From: JACKII01 sp965202745
GTDB lineage: Bacteria > Pseudomonadota > Alphaproteobacteria > Bin95
Direction of reading: 5' to 3'
NCBI GenBank assembly: GCA_965202745.1
Contig: CBDBCB010000014.1
Span: forward strand, 124,001-188,000
Length of the DNA stretch: 64,000 nucleotides
The translations under genes and the position numbers were made by a program. The notes beneath the pieces were generated by a model, which worked only from the letters and a program-made list of their open reading frames with translations, was not told the DNA's origin and did not search any database. Of this stretch, positions 62,425 through 64,000 are shown in pieces. Each line of letters starts with the position of its first letter. Positions within the stretch are counted from its first letter, which is position 1.

Positions 62425-62804
62425 TTATTGTTTCTTTTTTATTTTGAAACCCGCCGTAAACCGGTTGATCTATAAGATCTCGTTAAAAATTCCCAATCGC
62501 CTCAACAATGCGAATATATACGATACGTATCGTGATATCCATCACTATATTTCTGAGGAGCCCCGCCAACTTGCGGTGATCGTGTCCGGCCCACTGTCAC
62601 CGCAGAAGTTCGTTTGGCGAGCCAGCATCGTTGGGCCCTTGCGGATGGCGCGGAGTAGCAGGCCAGTTCCAGGCAGGGGTGCCGTGATGGCTTTGGATTC
62701 TGTGCGCAAACGCTGGGGCCCGGCGTTACGCCACGCTCCATCCGTGGGGGATTAGTGGAAAGCGCTTCAGCCGGGGGGAGTTGCGCCGCGTGTCTTTGCC
62801 TACT
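62425..62804. other. Intergenic region between the VPLPA-CTERM gene and IS481 copy D
   Basis: The left 110 bp are AT-rich and probably carry the promoter of the leftward VPLPA-CTERM gene. The right 250 bp are G+C-rich and show no gene. Bases immediately left of the IS may be the displaced 3' end of the tauD-like gene: read leftward from 62804 they continue that frame for a few codons to a TGA. Confidence 0.4.
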
Positions 62805-63863
62805 TGTTCCATCCCGGCTGATCAGATAGCCCCTCGTCGCTCTGCGTTTTTCATGGCACGCTGTGTTTTGACCGAGGCGCGGGATGGGAGAGCGACATGG
62901 TGATCAAGCTTCACAGTCAGGCGACGACGCCACCGAAGATCAGGGCGGCCATACAGGCCAGTGACGACCCTGCGTGGGTTCTTGCCGAGCGTCACGGGAC
63001 CACGGAACAGACCGTATGGAAATGGCGCCAGCGTGCCAGCGTGGAGGATTGCAGCCACACGCCCCATCGCCTTCAGACGACGTTGACGCCAGCGCAGGAA
63101 GCTGTCGCCGTGGCCCTCCGCAAGACGCTTTTGGTCTCGCTGGATGATCTGCTGGCGGTGGTGCGCGAGTTCTTGAACCCGAATGCCTCCCGCTCTGGCC
63201 TTGACCGCTGCTTGCGTCGGCATGGCGTGGGGGCCCTGCGCGCCCTGAAAGCAGCATCGCCCCGGCCAAAGCACAGCGCCTTCAAAGCCTATGAACCCGG
63301 TTCCATCCCCATCGACCTGAAATACCTGCCACCGATGGCAGATGAGAGCCGCCGCCGTTCCCTCTTCGTGGCCATCGACAGGGCAACGCGTTGGGTTGTT
63401 GTCAGGGTCTACAACAGCAAGACAGCGGCCAATGCCCGGCGCTTCCTGCGCGCCCTGGAGCGCGCCTGCCCGATGCGGATCCGCCCCATACTCCCGGATA
63501 ATGGAAAAGAGTTCACGGATCGCCTCTTCGGTCTGCGCCAGCGCGCCGCAACAGGCGCGCATGAATGCGACACGCTGGGCGCCGCCCTCGATATCGATCA
63601 TCGCCTGACGCTGCCTAGGTCACCTCAGACCAACGGTATGGTCGAACGGTTCAATGGCCGCATCGAAGAGGTTCTGCAGAGCCATCCCTTCCGATCCGGC
63701 GAGGTTCTGGAAGCCACGCTGCTTCGCTATGTCTGGCTTTACACCCAGCCGCTGCCGCAATCAGCCCTGGGCAGCAAGACGCTCTTGCAGGCACTGAAAG
63801 GATGGCGCAAACTCAAACCAGAGCTGGTCAGGAAACAGCCATATTACCTTCCTGGATGTGAAA
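62805..63863 (+). mobile_element. IS481-family insertion sequence, copy D (full length)
   Basis: The element is about 1,059 bp. It starts TGTTCCATCCCGG and ends, on the other strand, TTTCACATCCAGG, with imperfect inverted ends sharing CATCC-x-GG. It is the intact relative of copy C (51941-52788) in opposite orientation. The adjacent 6-mers cctact (62799-62804) and gccact (63864-63869) match at four positions, so a target duplication is possible but eroded. It lies in the 3' end of a tauD-like gene. Confidence 0.82.
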
Positions 63864-63940
63864 GCCACTCCGCAGCCACCGCTGCTTGCGCGCGGTCGAG
63901 CAGGGTCAGGCGCCACATTTCACGGCTATATTTTTCGTAG
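62897..63940 (+). CDS. IS481-family transposase
   Basis: The 347-residue DDE transposase has an N-terminal HTH (AWVLAERHGTTEQTVWKWRQ), the first Asp in IPIDLKYLPPMADES, the second in LPDNGKEFTDRLFG and the Glu in TNGMVERFNGRIEEV. These residues make it potentially active. The frame leaves the element without its own stop: the last 26 or so residues (SHSAATAACARSS...) are read from the host flank. ATG 62897 is preceded by GGGAGAGCGAC. Confidence 0.88.
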   Translation: MVIKLHSQATTPPKIRAAIQASDDPAWVLAERHGTTEQTVWKWRQRASVEDCSHTPHRLQTTLTPAQEAVAVALRKTLLVSLDDLLAVVREFLNPNASRSGLDRCLRRHGVGALRALKAASPRPKHSAFKAYEPGSIPIDLKYLPPMADESRRRSLFVAIDRATRWVVVRVYNSKTAANARRFLRALERACPMRIRPILPDNGKEFTDRLFGLRQRAATGAHECDTLGAALDIDHRLTLPRSPQTNGMVERFNGRIEEVLQSHPFRSGEVLEATLLRYVWLYTQPLPQSALGSKTLLQALKGWRKLKPELVRKQPYYLPGCESHSAATAACARSSRVRRHISRLYFS

Positions 63941-64000
63941 TCATAGCCGGTGGCCGAGTGGATGGTGCAGCGATTGTCCCAGGCGACGATGTCGCCGGGT
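63844..64000 (-). pseudogene. TauD/TfdA-family dioxygenase, C-terminal part disrupted by IS481 copy D
   Basis: Reading leftward from the window edge: PGDIVAWDNRCTIHSATGYD, then YEKYSREMWRLTLLD. DNRCTIH carries the distal iron-ligand His of Fe(II)/2-oxoglutarate dioxygenases, and the Arg in SREMWR is near the 2-oxoglutarate-binding position. The frame then enters the IS end and stops at TAA (63844-63846). Removing the IS would continue it for about nine codons. Most of the gene lies beyond the window. Confidence 0.75.

Noticed and set aside
1..64000. CRISPR array, rRNA or tRNA genes
   Set aside because: No regularly spaced repeats, rRNA motifs or convincing tRNA cloverleaf were seen by eye. 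A covariance-model scan would be decisive for tRNAs and small RNAs.

Overview
The window looks like a chromosomal segment of an alphaproteobacterium, most like Rhodospirillales or a related uncultured group. This rests on gene families and gene order, not on a phylogeny: a complete ccmABCDEFGHI cytochrome c maturation operon, a radA-cvpA-purF-SDR run, mlaEF, alr next to dnaB, a form II CO-dehydrogenase-like operon, an IalB-family protein beside rlmN, fused cysNC and a VPLPA-CTERM protein. Most of the DNA is G+C-rich, with AT-rich pockets near 59.2 kb and 62.4 kb.

Layout. 0-8.5 kb: a broken rmuC, a thiamine-diphosphate enzyme, and a divergent redox operon (Rieske-FMN glutamate-synthase-like fusion, ferric-reductase-like membrane protein fused to a second Rieske domain, two other membrane proteins). 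8.5-13.7 kb: coxM/L/S-type genes, then a broken Tat-exported dioxygenase-like gene with a haem-b-type membrane partner. 13.8-28.1 kb: housekeeping genes (folE, an MFS pump, SDR, purF, cvpA, radA, mlaF, mlaE, alr, dnaB, an RraA homologue, a queuosine-precursor transporter, rlmN, ialB). 29.4-36.0 kb: ccm operon. 36.0-40.6 kb: a DSD1-type PLP enzyme, a methyltransferase, and a divergent DHPS paired with folK. The 28.5-40.9 kb segment is bounded by two near-identical IS6-family copies, each abutting one end of a quinone-oxidoreductase gene. 41.7-45.2 kb: IS30 remnant and an amidohydrolase. 45.2-52.9 kb: an exopolysaccharide locus in advanced decay. 53.0-56.7 kb: cysNC, cysD, infA. 56.7-64.0 kb: broken oxygenase and MATE genes, a group of orphan genes, a VPLPA-CTERM protein, an IS481-family copy, and the end of a TauD-like gene.

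The most striking feature is the mixture of intact core genes with many broken accessory genes. About fourteen host genes carry frameshifts, in-frame stops, truncations or insertion sequences (rmuC, an SRAP gene, a dioxygenase-like gene, a PAS gene, a quinone oxidoreductase, a glycosyltransferase, wzc, an outer-membrane barrel, an exported protein, a Rieske oxygenase, a MATE pump, an unknown gene near 60.5 kb, tauD). The insertion sequences are mostly damaged too. This fits recent relaxation of selection, as in a host-associated lineage, but assembly or sequencing error cannot be excluded from this sequence alone.

The best candidate for an undescribed functional unit is the tightly overlapping operon at 3.5-7.4 kb. 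The best-resolved evolutionary events are an IS481 insertion whose removal in silico restores an exported protein, a 210-bp deletion inside that IS copy between 13-bp direct repeats, and the IS6-bounded split of the quinone oxidoreductase. No CRISPR array, rRNA or tRNA gene was recognised by eye.
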